Source: Microbacterium sp. CFH 31415
Lineage (GTDB): Bacteria; Actinomycetota; Actinomycetes; Actinomycetales; Microbacteriaceae
DNA length: 64,000 nt
Reading direction: 5' to 3'
NCBI RefSeq assembly: GCF_022538185.1
Contig: NZ_JAKYXC010000017.1
Span: forward strand, 51,698-115,697
Within the stretch, counting starts at the first letter, position 1; each line of letters opens with the position of its first letter. The position numbers and the translations under genes are program-made. Below, in pieces: positions 10,059-18,965 of the stretch. Below the pieces are notes generated by a model, which saw only the letters and a program-made list of their open reading frames with translations, was not told where the DNA came from and searched no databases.

Positions 10059-10484
10059 ATGACGGTCACGAGCGAAGCAACCACCGCCTGGAAGGGCGGC
10101 CTGTTCGACGGAGCCGGCGAGGTGACGTTCGTCTCGTCCGGGCTCGGCACCTTCGACGTCAACTGGAAGGCGCGCAGCGAGGGCTCGACCTCCACCACGA
10201 CGCCCGAAGAGCTCATCGCCGCCGCCCACTCGTCGTGCTTCAGCATGGCCTTTTCGCTCGCGCTGGCCGAGAACGGCACTCCGCCCGAGTCGATCGACAC
10301 GACCGCGTCGGTGACCTTCAAGCCCGGCACCGGCATCACCGGCAGCCATCTCAACGTGAACGCGGTGGTGCCCGGCCTCGACCCCGAGGAGTTCGAGCGC
10401 CTGGCGCAGGCGGCGAAGGCGGGATGCCCGGTCTCGCAGGCCCTCGCGGGCGTCGAGATCACCATCGAGGCCACGCTTGCCTGA
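10059..10484 (+). CDS. OsmC family peroxiredoxin
   Basis: Cytosolic thiol peroxidase of the OsmC/Ohr fold, 141 residues. The peroxidatic cysteine lies in AAAHSSCFSMAFS near residue 59 and the resolving cysteine in KAGCPVSQAL near residue 122, the OsmC spacing. The ATG has a good ribosome site, GAGAGGGAGG, and a TAGGCT -10 about 47 nt upstream, so this gene has a short leader. It overlaps the next gene by 8 bp. With its two upstream neighbours it forms a thiol/peroxide defence cluster. Confidence 0.93.
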   Translation: MTVTSEATTAWKGGLFDGAGEVTFVSSGLGTFDVNWKARSEGSTSTTTPEELIAAAHSSCFSMAFSLALAENGTPPESIDTTASVTFKPGTGITGSHLNVNAVVPGLDPEEFERLAQAAKAGCPVSQALAGVEITIEATLA

Positions 10485-11406
10485 TTCCGATTCACCGCGG
10501 CCCGGCGCACGCCGGGTCGTGGTCGCCGGGTCGACGGGACTCATCGGGTCGGCCCTGGTGGACAGTCTGCGCGCCGATGGCGTCGAGGTCACGCGCCTCG
10601 TGCGCCGGCCGGCCGAGGCATCCGACGAGGTGGAGTGGCTCACCGGCGCATCCCCGCTCGATCCCGCCGTCCTCGACGGCGCCGAGGCAGTCGTCGGGCT
10701 CAACGGGGCGACCATCGGCCGATTCCCGTGGACGGCTCGCTACAAGAACACGCTGCTCTGGTCCCGCGTGACGCCGACCCAGGCCATCGCGCGCGCGCTC
10801 CGCGAACTGGGGACGGATGCCCCGGCCTTCGTGTGCGCGTCGGCCGTCGGGTACTACGGCTCGGCGCCGCGTCGCCGGCTCGACGAGACATCGCCGCGCG
10901 GCGAGACGTTCCTCGCGGACCTCTGCGGCGAATGGGAGACCGCTGCACGTGCGGCGGGTGATCAGACGCGGGTCGCCCTGCTGCGCACGGCTCCGATCGT
11001 TCATGCCGACGGCGTGCTCAAGCCCCTCATGCTGCTGACCAGGCTCGGCGTGAGCGGTCCGATCGGCCGCGGCACGCAGGTCTGGCCGTGGATCTCGCTC
11101 GACGACGAAGTACGCGCCATCCGCCACGTCATCGACTCCGGCCTCGGCGGGCCGGTCAACCTGGTGGGCCCCACGCGCGCCACCGCGAACGACCTGGGCT
11201 TCGCGCTGGCGGTGCGGATGAACCGCCCGTTCCTAGTCCGAGCGCCGGTGTGGGCCGTGCGAACGGTGCTCGGAGCCGACGCGACCGAGGCTGTGCTGAC
11301 GTCCGACCTGGATGTCGCGCCCGCTGTGCTCGAGGCATCCGGATTCTCGTTCCGCCACCCCACGGTCGAAGACGCGATCGCCTCCGCCGTGCCTGCGGCG
11401 GGCTGA
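10477..11406 (+). CDS. TIGR01777-type NAD-dependent epimerase/dehydratase
   Basis: Extended SDR-fold protein of 309 residues related to the SulA-adjacent YfcH/SDR39U1 family; the reaction is unknown. The NAD(P) motif is VVVAGSTGLIGSALVDSL at residues 13-30. LNGATIGRFPWTARYK and SAVGYYGS follow; the YGS region holds the family tyrosine. PWISLDDEVRAI and NLVGPTRATANDLGFALA are typical of TIGR01777. The start is TTG at 10477, inside the end of osmC. The rare TTG and the 8-bp overlap suggest translational coupling. A GTG near 10517 would cut into the Rossmann motif. Confidence 0.88.
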   Translation: MPDSDSPRPGARRVVVAGSTGLIGSALVDSLRADGVEVTRLVRRPAEASDEVEWLTGASPLDPAVLDGAEAVVGLNGATIGRFPWTARYKNTLLWSRVTPTQAIARALRELGTDAPAFVCASAVGYYGSAPRRRLDETSPRGETFLADLCGEWETAARAAGDQTRVALLRTAPIVHADGVLKPLMLLTRLGVSGPIGRGTQVWPWISLDDEVRAIRHVIDSGLGGPVNLVGPTRATANDLGFALAVRMNRPFLVRAPVWAVRTVLGADATEAVLTSDLDVAPAVLEASGFSFRHPTVEDAIASAVPAAG

Positions 11407-11409
11407 ACC

Positions 11410-11859
11410 TCAGGACCGGCGCTCGGCCCTTTCGAGCCGGAGGGCGCGGCGCACGGCTTCGCGCGCGCGACGACGGTCGCCGGAGGCGTCATACGCGAGG
11501 CCCAGACGGTACCAGGCTCGCCAGTCGTCCGGGTTCTGCTCGGCGGCGGTGCGGTACACCGGGAACAGCGCGTCGGCCTCCGACCGGATCGCGCGTCCGC
11601 TGGGGCGAACCGCCACTTCCTCGGCGGGAAGCGCGTCTTCGGACGACAGCCGCCGGCCGAGATGCTCGGCGCGCACGCCGAACCACAGCTCCCGCCCCAC
11701 GCCCCACACCGCGAGGAGCGGCAGCACGATGAGCGCCGCGCCCATGGCCACGGCGATCGTCTCTCCGCTCGTGAGCAGCAGCCACGCACGCTGCCCTACG
11801 AGCACGATGTACAGGGCGAGGAGCACCGCCATGACGGCGACCCCGATGCGTGCGCTCAT
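11410..11859 (-). CDS. membrane protein with a TPR-like C-terminus
   Basis: Protein of 149 residues, function unknown. Two hydrophobic helices span about residues 5-27 and 35-56. A charged soluble part follows and ends in one tetratricopeptide-like repeat, WRAWYRLGLAYDASGDRRR, near residues 113-131. Its ATG overlaps the dapB stop in an ATGA junction, so translation is probably coupled to dapB. It ends 4 bp from the convergent epimerase gene. Confidence 0.75.
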   Translation of the reverse strand: MSARIGVAVMAVLLALYIVLVGQRAWLLLTSGETIAVAMGAALIVLPLLAVWGVGRELWFGVRAEHLGRRLSSEDALPAEEVAVRPSGRAIRSEADALFPVYRTAAEQNPDDWRAWYRLGLAYDASGDRRRAREAVRRALRLERAERRS

Positions 11860-12674
11860 GCGCCCGTCGTCCGGGCGACCTGGCCGGGCACGCCGCCCTC
11901 GTCGAGTGGACGACCGGGCGTCGTCGACGCACCGGGGGTTCGCAGACGGAGGTCGAGGAAGCTGTCGAGGCCGACGGTGACGCCCTTGGCGTCGCGCGCG
12001 GCGGCGAGGGCGAGCCGGATGCCGGGCCCGTATGCGCTGGCCGGTTCGATGGTGTCGTGGACGATCGTGAGCGACTCCCCCGCACCCGCCAGGATCGTCT
12101 CCTGCCGCGCGATGACGCCGGGACGCCGCAGCGAGTGGATCGGCACGCTCGCGACCTGCTGACCGCGGGCGCGCTGGTCGACGTGGGGTGACTCGACCGG
12201 GCCGACCTCGGCGCGCGCGGCGGCGATGAGCTCGGCCGTACGCACGGCGGTGCCGCTGGGCGAGTCGATCTTCGTCTCGCGGTGCGCCTCCACGATCTCG
12301 ATCGAGGGGAAGAACGGCGCGGCTGCGGCGGCGATCGCCGAGCCGATCACCGAGCCGAGCGAGAAGTTCGGGATGAACACGACGCCGACATCGGAGGCGT
12401 CCACAAGCGGGCGGACGAGGGCGATGCGCTCGGCCGACCACCCGGATGTGCCCACCAGCACGTTGATGCCGCGCTCGACGGCGGCGCGGACGACGTCGAT
12501 CGACACCGCCGGAGTGGACGCGTCGACGACCAGATCGGCGCCGTCGAGCTCATCGAGCTGCGAGCGCGACGACAGGGTCGCGTGCACGTCGAAGCCGTCC
12601 TCCTGCTCGACCACGTCGCGGATGATCCCGCCGAGCTTGCCGGTGCCGCCCACGATGGCCACGCGCGTCGTCAT
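11856..12674 (-). CDS. dapB: 4-hydroxy-tetrahydrodipicolinate reductase
   Basis: NAD(P)H-dependent reductase, second enzyme of the diaminopimelate/lysine branch; 272 residues. The N-terminal nucleotide motif is VAIVGGTGKLGG, slightly unusual in having Thr-Gly-Lys. The catalytic signature EAHRETKIDSPSGTA lies near residue 130, with the proton-donor His and the substrate-binding Lys. The start at 12674 (MTTRVAIV) is 7 nt after TAGGAT. The ATG nine bases upstream would overlap that -10. The C-terminus carries an extra tail of about 25 residues compared with short DapB enzymes. Confidence 0.95.
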   Translation of the reverse strand: MTTRVAIVGGTGKLGGIIRDVVEQEDGFDVHATLSSRSQLDELDGADLVVDASTPAVSIDVVRAAVERGINVLVGTSGWSAERIALVRPLVDASDVGVVFIPNFSLGSVIGSAIAAAAAPFFPSIEIVEAHRETKIDSPSGTAVRTAELIAAARAEVGPVESPHVDQRARGQQVASVPIHSLRRPGVIARQETILAGAGESLTIVHDTIEPASAYGPGIRLALAAARDAKGVTVGLDSFLDLRLRTPGASTTPGRPLDEGGVPGQVARTTGA

Positions 12675-12769
12675 GCGTTCCATCCTAGGCGGGAGGGATG
12701 CCGCGACCCTGCCGCATGACGTCCCGCCGGCGGGCCTCCTGGCCCACCCCGGACGCATACGCTGGAAGG

Positions 12770-13276
12770 GTGGTGACCCTTCGCGAATCCCCTGTCGACG
12801 CCCCTGACGCCCACGAACTCCTTGCCGAGTACTTCCGTGCCCGTACAGCCGGCTTCGCCGAACAGGACGTGGTCTACACGACCACCTTTCCGCAGCCTGC
12901 GGCGTTCGTGCGTCCGGCGGGTGTCTTCGTGATCCTCGACGACGACGAGGGCCGGCCGGTCGGGTGCGGCGGCATCCGCCTCATCGACGACGGGCCGCAC
13001 GGAACCCGCTACGAGGTCAAGCATCTCTACCTCCGGCCCGAGACCCGCGGCCGGGGCTGGGGCCGTGTGCTCGTGGACGCCCTCGAGTCGCGGGCACGGG
13101 AACTCGGTGCGCGCGAGCTGGTGCTCGACACCCACCATTCGCTGGAAGCCGCCGGCGCCCTCTACGCCCGCACCGGCTTCACAACGATCGCCCCCTACAA
13201 CGACAACCCGAATGCGAGCCGCTGGTACAGCAAGGTGGTCGCGGGACCGGTGAGTTCCGAGGGTCAGACGGGGTAG
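12770..13276 (+). CDS. GNAT family N-acetyltransferase
   Basis: Acetyltransferase of 168 residues, substrate unknown. It has the acetyl-CoA motif HLYLRPETRGRGWGRVLVDALE near residues 84-105 (first part: HLYLRPETRGRGWG) and the C-terminal ALYARTGFTTIAPYNDNP typical of PaiA/YjcF-like GNAT enzymes. The GTG at 12770 lies 6 nt after TACGCT; a second GTG follows directly at 12773. The open frame upstream of the -10 is rejected. It runs head-on into the phosphatase gene with a 13-bp overlap of the 3' ends. Confidence 0.87.
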   Translation: MVTLRESPVDAPDAHELLAEYFRARTAGFAEQDVVYTTTFPQPAAFVRPAGVFVILDDDEGRPVGCGGIRLIDDGPHGTRYEVKHLYLRPETRGRGWGRVLVDALESRARELGARELVLDTHHSLEAAGALYARTGFTTIAPYNDNPNASRWYSKVVAGPVSSEGQTG

Positions 13277-13866
13277 ACCTCGGGCAGGCCGGTGCGCAGC
13301 TCGACCGGCAGGTGCGCCATGTCGTTGTGCGAGAGCAGCGTCCAGGGGCGGCCCTGCTTCTGAGCGATCACCGTCAGTCCGCAGTGCGCCTGATTGAGCG
13401 TCATCCAGCGCCAGTCGGGCGCCTGCAGCACCTCCCGCACGAACCAGGCGATGACGAAGTTGTGCGTGATGAGCAGCTCGTGCACCTCGCCGCGCTTGCG
13501 CACGAGGTACTCGCTCACGGCGTCGGCCATCTGCGCGCGCCCGGCGTCGATCTCGGCCTCGGTGACGGATCCGAAGAACGGCTCGAACGCCGTCGGCGTC
13601 TCCTCGGTCATGCCTGTCGGCACGCAGTCGAACAGCAGCGCCGAGGGCTCGGGCTGGAGGGACGGCATGCGCTCCTTGACGGCCTGCGCGGTCTGGCTCG
13701 CGCGCTCGAGCGGCGAATGCCACACCGCGTCGAACGGCACGCCCGACAGCCGATCGGCCAGCAGCGCGGCCTGGCGCCGGCCGCGCGGCGACAGGCGTCC
13801 GTCGACCAGGCCGTGCTCGGCATCCTGGTGCTCGCCATGTCGCACGAGGTAGATGTAGTGCGTCAC
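13264..13866 (-). CDS. histidine phosphatase superfamily protein
   Basis: Phosphoglycerate mutase-like phosphatase of 200 residues; substrate unknown. The RHG motif (YLVRHGEHQD) is at the N-terminus and the second catalytic histidine lies in LLITHNFVIAWFVR near residue 140. The acidic residue follows WHSPLERASQTA. I choose the GTG at 13866 because GGAG sits about 9 nt upstream of it; a GTG 9 bases farther up is an alternative. Confidence 0.88.
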   Translation of the reverse strand: MTHYIYLVRHGEHQDAEHGLVDGRLSPRGRRQAALLADRLSGVPFDAVWHSPLERASQTAQAVKERMPSLQPEPSALLFDCVPTGMTEETPTAFEPFFGSVTEAEIDAGRAQMADAVSEYLVRKRGEVHELLITHNFVIAWFVREVLQAPDWRWMTLNQAHCGLTVIAQKQGRPWTLLSHNDMAHLPVELRTGLPEVYPV

Positions 13867-13964
13867 GCAGCTCACTCCGTCGGGGGTCGCGTGCCCCGAC
13901 GGGACACCTCTTCCACCCTACGACACGGACCAGACAGCGCCCGGTCGCGCCGTGGCCGAGCGAC

Positions 13965-15005
13965 TTACTCGGACGCCCGGGCGATGTCGGACAGCTGGGC
14001 GCGGCTCAGGCGCACGCCCACCCCCTGCACGAGCTCCTCGACCTGTGCAGAAGCGAACGCGTTGATGATGGGCGCCGTCACGAGCTTCTGCGCGAGCAGC
14101 CACGCCACCGCGACAGCCGCGTCGGGCACGCCGAGCTCCGTGCCGACCGCGTCGAGCGCGCGCAGTGTGCGGCTGCCGCGCCGGTTGAGGTTCGCCGCGA
14201 GCTGGGCGCCGCGCACCGACAGTGCGCCGCGCAGGCGCGTGCGCTGTCGACCGGCCAGGAAACCGTGCTCGAGCGCGTGCGACGGCGTCACCGCCATGCC
14301 CTGCGCTCCGGCGACGAGTCGCAGGTCTGCGTCGAACTCGTGCCGTCGGAGCACGTTGAACGGCACGTCGAGCACGGTGATGCGCGGGAACCCTGCGGAC
14401 GAGTAGATGCGCGCCTCGACGAGCTGGGCTGCGGTGTAGCCGATGGCGCCGAGCGCGCGGACCTTGCCGCTGTCGACCAGCCACTCCGCCGTGGCCAGCG
14501 TGTCTTCGAGGGCAGTCGTCGAGTCGCTGGTGGCGTCGAGGTACAGCACGTCGATGCGGTCGGTGCGCAGACGGGTGAGGGATGCCTCGACCGCACGCAC
14601 CAGGTTCACCGAGCCGAGCCCCGGGTTGTCGGCGTGCCCGCCGATGCGCACCATGAGGGCGACGTCGTCGCGGAGGCCGCGCGAATGCAGCCACTGGCCG
14701 ATGATGTGCTCACTGCGCCCGGCGGCGAAGCTGTCGGAGGTGTGCACGGCGTTGCCGCCGAGCTCGACGTAGGTGTCGAGGATGTCGTGGCTGGACTCGA
14801 GGTCGACGTTCCAGCCGAACTCCGCGCCTCCGAGGATCAGGGGAAAGATGTCGAGGCCGCTCTCGCCGAGCGGAGTGCGCACGTTCTGACCCACGGGCGG
14901 CCCCTGAACCGGGATCGGCGCGGACGGGTGCACGCCGGGCACGGGGGTGGAGAGCGCCTCGGGGCTCGATGACGAGAGCGTCGAGTCAACGCCGAAGAAA
15001 GCCAT
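13965..15005 (-). CDS. aldo/keto reductase-family protein lacking the catalytic tetrad
   Basis: TIM-barrel protein of 346 residues. It follows the aldo/keto reductase pattern (LGGAEFGWNVD, SLTRLRTDRIDVLYLD, RALGAIGYTAAQL, PFNVLRR, AWLLAQKLVTAPIINA) after an N-terminal extension of about 45 residues rich in Ser and Pro. The usual FDTAxxYG motif reads VHTSDSFA, the usual TK reads VR, and the usual His of DLxxLH reads Asp (IDVLYLDAT). By alignment all four tetrad positions are changed (D to H, Y to F, K to R, H to D). It may bind NADP(H) or a sugar without turnover; this is inference. The ATG has GAGGGGGTG upstream. The gene stands alone between two terminator-like regions. Confidence 0.85.
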   Translation of the reverse strand: MAFFGVDSTLSSSSPEALSTPVPGVHPSAPIPVQGPPVGQNVRTPLGESGLDIFPLILGGAEFGWNVDLESSHDILDTYVELGGNAVHTSDSFAAGRSEHIIGQWLHSRGLRDDVALMVRIGGHADNPGLGSVNLVRAVEASLTRLRTDRIDVLYLDATSDSTTALEDTLATAEWLVDSGKVRALGAIGYTAAQLVEARIYSSAGFPRITVLDVPFNVLRRHEFDADLRLVAGAQGMAVTPSHALEHGFLAGRQRTRLRGALSVRGAQLAANLNRRGSRTLRALDAVGTELGVPDAAVAVAWLLAQKLVTAPIINAFASAQVEELVQGVGVRLSRAQLSDIARASE

Positions 15006-15224
15006 GTGACACCCCCTCACGTCGACTCCCGATGGAGACTTCGTGATCGCCTGTTCCGCGCCCCCCGGCGCGTTACCTAAGAGGGTATGGCAGTCCGGAC
15101 AATCCCCTGACCGTTGCGGTGTGTCGGGGGTAAACATTACATAACGCTTTGGTCACGCTGAGGGGGTCCTGCGCCGCGTGTCCCCCATGTGGCCGACAGG
15201 CTCGCGCTTCGTGCGCGGAGACGA
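15006..15224. other. upstream region of the aldo/keto reductase-like gene
   Basis: About 220 bp without a credible gene. It holds an AT-rich patch at about 15130-15146 (GTTATGTAATGTTTAC on the minus strand) in an otherwise GC-rich sequence. A TACCCT -10-like element for minus-strand transcription lies nearer the gene. The patch may be a promoter or operator; no known consensus fits clearly. Confidence 0.4.
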
Positions 15225-15265
15225 CGGATGCCCGCCCCTTCCGCTCGGGAAGGGACGGGCATCCG
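15225..15265 (-). terminator. strong hairpin after pnp
   Basis: An inverted repeat with about 18-bp arms, CGGATGCCCGCCCCTTCC and its near-perfect complement, and a 5-nt loop (15243-15247). It lies 17 bp past the pnp stop. There is no U-run, as is common for actinobacterial terminators. The arm ends carry the GGATGCC motif. Confidence 0.75.
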
Positions 15266-15281
15266 GACAAGGCTGTCTGGC

Positions 15282-17561
15282 TCAGCCTTCGGCGGGAGCC
15301 TCCGGGCCCTCGCTCGCAGCGTCGCGACCCTCCTGGTCGGCCGCCTCCTCGAGAACGGGCTCGAGGGAGAGCTTGCCGCGGTCGTCGATCTTGGTGATCC
15401 GGACGAGCAGCTTCTGGCCGACACCGAGCACGTCTTCGACGTTCTCGACGCGCTTGCCGCCGGCGAGCTTGCGGACCTCGCTGACGTGCAGCAGGCCGTC
15501 CTTGCCGGGCAGGAGCGAGATGAACGCGCCGAACGTCGCGATCTTCACGACCGTGCCGAGGAACTGCTCGCCGACCTCCGGGTTGGTGGGGTTGGCGATC
15601 GCGTTGACCTGGGCACGGGCGGCCTCGGCCGACGGGCCGTCGGTCGCGCCGATGTAGACGGTGCCGTCTTCCTCGATGGAGATCTGCGCGCCGGTCTCGT
15701 CCTGGATCGCGTTGATCGTCTTGCCCTTCGGGCCGATGAGCTCGCCGATCTTGTCAACCGGGATCTGCACGCTGATCACGCGCGGGGCGGTCGGAGCCAT
15801 CTCGTCCGGGCCGTCGATCGCGGCGTTGAGGACATTGAGGATCGTGAGTCGAGCCTCCTTGGCCTGCGTCAGCGCGGCGGCGAGGACCGACGACGGGATG
15901 CCGTCGAGCTTCGTGTCGAGCTGGATCGCCGTGACGAACTCGCTCGTGCCGGCGACCTTGAAGTCCATGTCACCGAGGGCGTCTTCGGCGCCGAGGATGT
16001 CGGTCAGCGCCGCGTAGCGGGTCTGGCCGTCGACCTCGTCGGACACGAGGCCCATCGCGATGCCGGCGACCGGGGCGCGCAGGGGCACACCGGCGTTGAG
16101 CAGCGACAGCGTCGAGGCGCAGACCGAACCCATCGACGTCGAGCCGTTCGAGCTCAGCGCCTCGGAGACCTGGCGGATGGCGTACGGGAACTCCTCGCGG
16201 CTGGGCAGCACCGGCATGAGCGCGCGCTCGGCGAGGAAGCCGTGCCCGATCTCGCGACGCTTGGGGCTGCCGACACGGCCGGTCTCACCGGTCGAGTAGG
16301 GCGGGAAGTTGTAGTGGTGCATGTAGCGCTTGCTCGTGGTGGGCGACAGCGAGTCGATCTGCTGCTCCATCTTGAGCATGTTCAGCGTCGTGACACCCAG
16401 GATCTGGGTCTCACCGCGCTGGAAGATCGCCGAGCCGTGCACGCGCGGGATGACCTGCACCTCTGCGTCGAGCGGACGGATGTCGGCCAGGCCGCGACCG
16501 TCGATGCGGACGCCCTCGGAGAGGATGCGACCGCGCACGATCTTCTTGGTGACCGACTTGTACGCACCGCCGAACTCGGCTGCGACCGACGCCGGAAGAT
16601 CGCCGGCCTCGATCGCCGCGGTGAGCTCCGCCTTGACGCGGTCCTTGATCGCGTCGTCGGCGCTCTGGCGCTCCTGCTTGTCGGCGATCTGATACACGCC
16701 GACGAGCTCGCTGTACGCGCGCGAGTTCACGAACTCGAACGTCTCGTCGGTGTAGGGCGGGAACACCGGGTACACGCCGGGCTCGCGCGAGGAGCTCGCA
16801 GCCATCTGGGCCTGTGCCTCGACGAGCTGCTTGAGGAACGGCTTGGCGGCCTCGAGGCCCTGCGCCACGATCTCCTCGTTCGGCTTCACGGCGCCGCCCT
16901 TGATGAGGTTCCAGCTGTTCTCCGTGGCCTCGGCCTCGACCATCATGATCGCGACGTCGCCGTCGGGCAGGACGCGACCGGCGACCATGAGGTCGAAGAC
17001 GGCCTCCTCGACCTGGGCCTGGTTCGGGAACGCGACCCACTGGTCGGCGTGCTCGCCGTGGCCGGGGACGAGCGCGAGGCGCACGCCGGCGATCGGGCCC
17101 GAGAACGGCAGACCCGAGATCTGCGTCGACGCCGACGCGGCGTTGATCGCGAGCGCGTCGTAGTACTCGCCCGGTGCGATCGAGAGCACCGTCACGACGA
17201 TCTGCACCTCGTTGCGGAGGCCGTCGACGAACGACGGACGCAGCGGGCGGTCGATGAGGCGGCAGACGAGGATCGCCTCGGTGGAGGGGCGGCCCTCACG
17301 GCGGAAGAACGAGCCGGGGATCTTGCCCGCGGCGTACGAGCGCTCTTCGACGTCGACGGTCAGCGGGAAGAAGTCGAAGCCTTCGCGCGGGTGCTTGCCG
17401 GCGCTGGTGGCCGAGAGGAGCATCGTCTCCTCGTCGAGGTACGCGGCGACGGCACCCTGTGCCTGCTGCGCGAGGCGTCCGGTCTCGAACCGGACGGTGC
17501 GGGTGCCGAAGCGGCCGTTGTCGAGGACGGCTTCGGCGGCGGTGATTTCAGGACCTTCCAA
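15282..17561 (-). CDS. pnp: polyribonucleotide nucleotidyltransferase (PNPase)
   Basis: Phosphorolytic 3'-5' exoribonuclease. The 759-residue protein has two RNase PH domains (about 1-240 and 330-560) joined by a helical linker, then a KH domain containing [11 protein letters not shown] and a C-terminal S1 domain starting near [27 protein letters not shown] and the catalytic-core segment [16 protein letters not shown] are present. The first codon is TTG at 17561. It is supported by a strong AAGGAGAG 5 nt upstream and by the conserved [19 protein letters not shown] beginning. A 3' hairpin follows at 15225-15265. rpsO, often its direct neighbour, is about 10 kb away. Confidence 0.97.
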   Translation of the reverse strand: MEGPEITAAEAVLDNGRFGTRTVRFETGRLAQQAQGAVAAYLDEETMLLSATSAGKHPREGFDFFPLTVDVEERSYAAGKIPGSFFRREGRPSTEAILVCRLIDRPLRPSFVDGLRNEVQIVVTVLSIAPGEYYDALAINAASASTQISGLPFSGPIAGVRLALVPGHGEHADQWVAFPNQAQVEEAVFDLMVAGRVLPDGDVAIMMVEAEATENSWNLIKGGAVKPNEEIVAQGLEAAKPFLKQLVEAQAQMAASSSREPGVYPVFPPYTDETFEFVNSRAYSELVGVYQIADKQERQSADDAIKDRVKAELTAAIEAGDLPASVAAEFGGAYKSVTKKIVRGRILSEGVRIDGRGLADIRPLDAEVQVIPRVHGSAIFQRGETQILGVTTLNMLKMEQQIDSLSPTTSKRYMHHYNFPPYSTGETGRVGSPKRREIGHGFLAERALMPVLPSREEFPYAIRQVSEALSSNGSTSMGSVCASTLSLLNAGVPLRAPVAGIAMGLVSDEVDGQTRYAALTDILGAEDALGDMDFKVAGTSEFVTAIQLDTKLDGIPSSVLAAALTQAKEARLTILNVLNAAIDGPDEMAPTAPRVISVQIPVDKIGELIGPKGKTINAIQDETGAQISIEEDGTVYIGATDGPSAEAARAQVNAIANPTNPEVGEQFLGTVVKIATFGAFISLLPGKDGLLHVSEVRKLAGGKRVENVEDVLGVGQKLLVRITKIDDRGKLSLEPVLEEAADQEGRDAASEGPEAPAEG

Positions 17562-17809
17562 GAGGTCTCTCCTTCTTTGTTTAGCCTCGTCCGGCCGTGT
17601 GCCGGGCGAGGATCAATCGAAGGAGCAGGAACAGGCAGATCTCGGCGCGCGGCGATCGCCGCGGATGTCGCCAGCACTGGCCACCAGTAGAAATCCACCC
17701 GGCGCGAAGCGACGAGGAGACCACCACAGGGGACCAGCTAGCTGCCGGCCTGCTCCGTGAGCTCATGTTGAATTGAGCGGATGCCGCGAGGGCAACCTTC
17801 CCGATCCTA
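17562..17809 (-). promoter_or_regulatory. pnp promoter and long leader
   Basis: A TAGGAT -10 lies at 17804-17809 on the minus strand, predicting an mRNA start near 17797 and a leader of about 235 nt before the TTG start. The leader contains GC-rich dyads, for example around the gatcgccgc and CCGGC/GCCGG segments. PNPase leaders in other bacteria fold and mediate autoregulation. The same role here is inference. Confidence 0.5.
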
Positions 17810-17875
17810 CCAGTGAGCGCCCGTTCCGGCGGAAATGCCTGGCGCCCGACCGGCCCCCGTGCCTAGGGTGGGGTC

Positions 17876-18058
17876 ATGAGCACCGACGAGAAGCCGGCGG
17901 GCGCGGCATCCGATGAGATGAAGCGCAAGTTCAAGGAAGCACTCGACAAGAAGAACTCCCAGCACCGCGAAGGCGAGCAGCACCTCGACGGCGATTCCGC
18001 CGTTCACGGCACGCATGGCGCCGTGACCAAGCGGGAGTTCCGCCGCAAGAGCGGGTGA
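17876..18058 (+). CDS. DUF5302 small protein
   Basis: Highly charged 60-residue cytosolic protein of unknown function with the DUF5302 pattern: EMKRKFKEALDKKNSQH followed by a His/Gly-rich tail and TKREFRRKSG. The ATG is exactly 6 nt after TAGGGT, a clean leaderless start. It is followed after 13 bp by another small protein. Confidence 0.85.
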   Translation: MSTDEKPAGAASDEMKRKFKEALDKKNSQHREGEQHLDGDSAVHGTHGAVTKREFRRKSG

Positions 18059-18071
18059 CCGGGGAGTCAGC

Positions 18072-18257
18072 ATGAGTGATTTCCGGGAGCGGATCCCCGA
18101 CGACGAGCGCGACGTGCCGCTCGACGACGACACGGAGTTCGAGCTGCCGCCCGCCACGCTCGACCCGATGGAGTCCGTCGAGGACCAGATGGACGAACTC
18201 GACCTCGAGGAGCGCGAATCAGCGATCGAGTCAGGCGAACTCGATCCGGGGGCGTGA
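18072..18257 (+). CDS. small acidic protein, unknown
   Basis: A 61-residue protein, strongly acidic, with no cysteine, no membrane segment and no family I recognise. It reads in part LDPMESVEDQMDELDLEER, which could be helical. The ATG has GGGGAG about 8 nt upstream. Its stop overlaps the next gene's GTG (GTGA), so it is probably expressed and coupled. It is conserved-looking by context only. Confidence 0.65.
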   Translation: MSDFRERIPDDERDVPLDDDTEFELPPATLDPMESVEDQMDELDLEERESAIESGELDPGA

Positions 18258-18937
18258 GCAGCGCCACCGACCGGGTCACGCGCCTGCGGCGTGAGGCCTG
18301 GGGCTTCGCGATCGGCTCGCTGTGCTTCCTCGCCGGCTCGCTGCCCTTCTACGCGGACTGGGCGGGGACCGTCTGGACCAACGTCACCTTCTTCGTCGGA
18401 TCGATCTTCTTCACGCTCGCCGCGCTGATCCAGCTTGTGCTGAGCGGTCGCCGTCCGCCGCGGGGCGACACTGATCGCGCCGACCGCGCCGACTGGTGGG
18501 CTGCGGCGATCCAATTCGCCGGCACCCTGCTGTTCAACGTCTCCACCATGGGCGCCCTGCTGGCGGCGATCGCCCGGCCTGACGCCGTCGGAGTGGGGTG
18601 GCGACCCGATGCATGGGGATCGGCGGCGTTCCTGATCTCGAGCGCACTCGCGGTGGCGGCAACGCGGGAGCGCGAGCGGCTGTGGGACCGCGATGCGCGC
18701 ACCTGGCACGGCACGGGCCTCAACATGCTCGGCTCGATCGCCTTCGGCGTGTCGGCGGTGGCGGCGTACGTGGTGCCCACCACCGGCGACCTGGTCAGCG
18801 AGCGATGGACGAACCTCGGCACGGCGATCGGGGCGATCTGCTTCTTCGCCGCAGCGGTGCTCTCTCGCCGGGAGATCCCGGCGACGGACTCCGCGCGCCG
18901 ACTCGCGGGTCACCGCAAGACCTCCGGACGGCGGTGA
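18254..18937 (+). CDS. YrhK-like integral membrane protein
   Basis: Membrane protein of 227 residues with about six hydrophobic helices, including GFAIGSLCFLAGSLPF, FVGSIFFTLAALIQLVL and a later repeat of the same style. The pattern of paired helices with GS(I/L)xF motifs fits YrhK-like domains, possibly two. Function unknown. The GTG start overlaps the upstream stop. A strong hairpin follows directly at the stop codon. Confidence 0.75.
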   Translation: MSSATDRVTRLRREAWGFAIGSLCFLAGSLPFYADWAGTVWTNVTFFVGSIFFTLAALIQLVLSGRRPPRGDTDRADRADWWAAAIQFAGTLLFNVSTMGALLAAIARPDAVGVGWRPDAWGSAAFLISSALAVAATRERERLWDRDARTWHGTGLNMLGSIAFGVSAVAAYVVPTTGDLVSERWTNLGTAIGAICFFAAAVLSRREIPATDSARRLAGHRKTSGRR

Positions 18938-18965
18938 GCCCGTCTGCGCACGCGCGCAGACGGGC
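18938..18965 (+). terminator. terminator hairpin
   Basis: A perfect 12-bp stem, GCCCGTCTGCGC and GCGCAGACGGGC, with a 4-nt loop, begins right after the stop at 18937. It closes the small operon that starts at 17876. Confidence 0.75.

Noticed and set aside
17876..18937. Operon as a phage or mobile insert
   Set aside because: Small charged proteins and a membrane protein, but codon usage and the -10 match the rest of the chromosome, and there is no integrase or attachment repeat.
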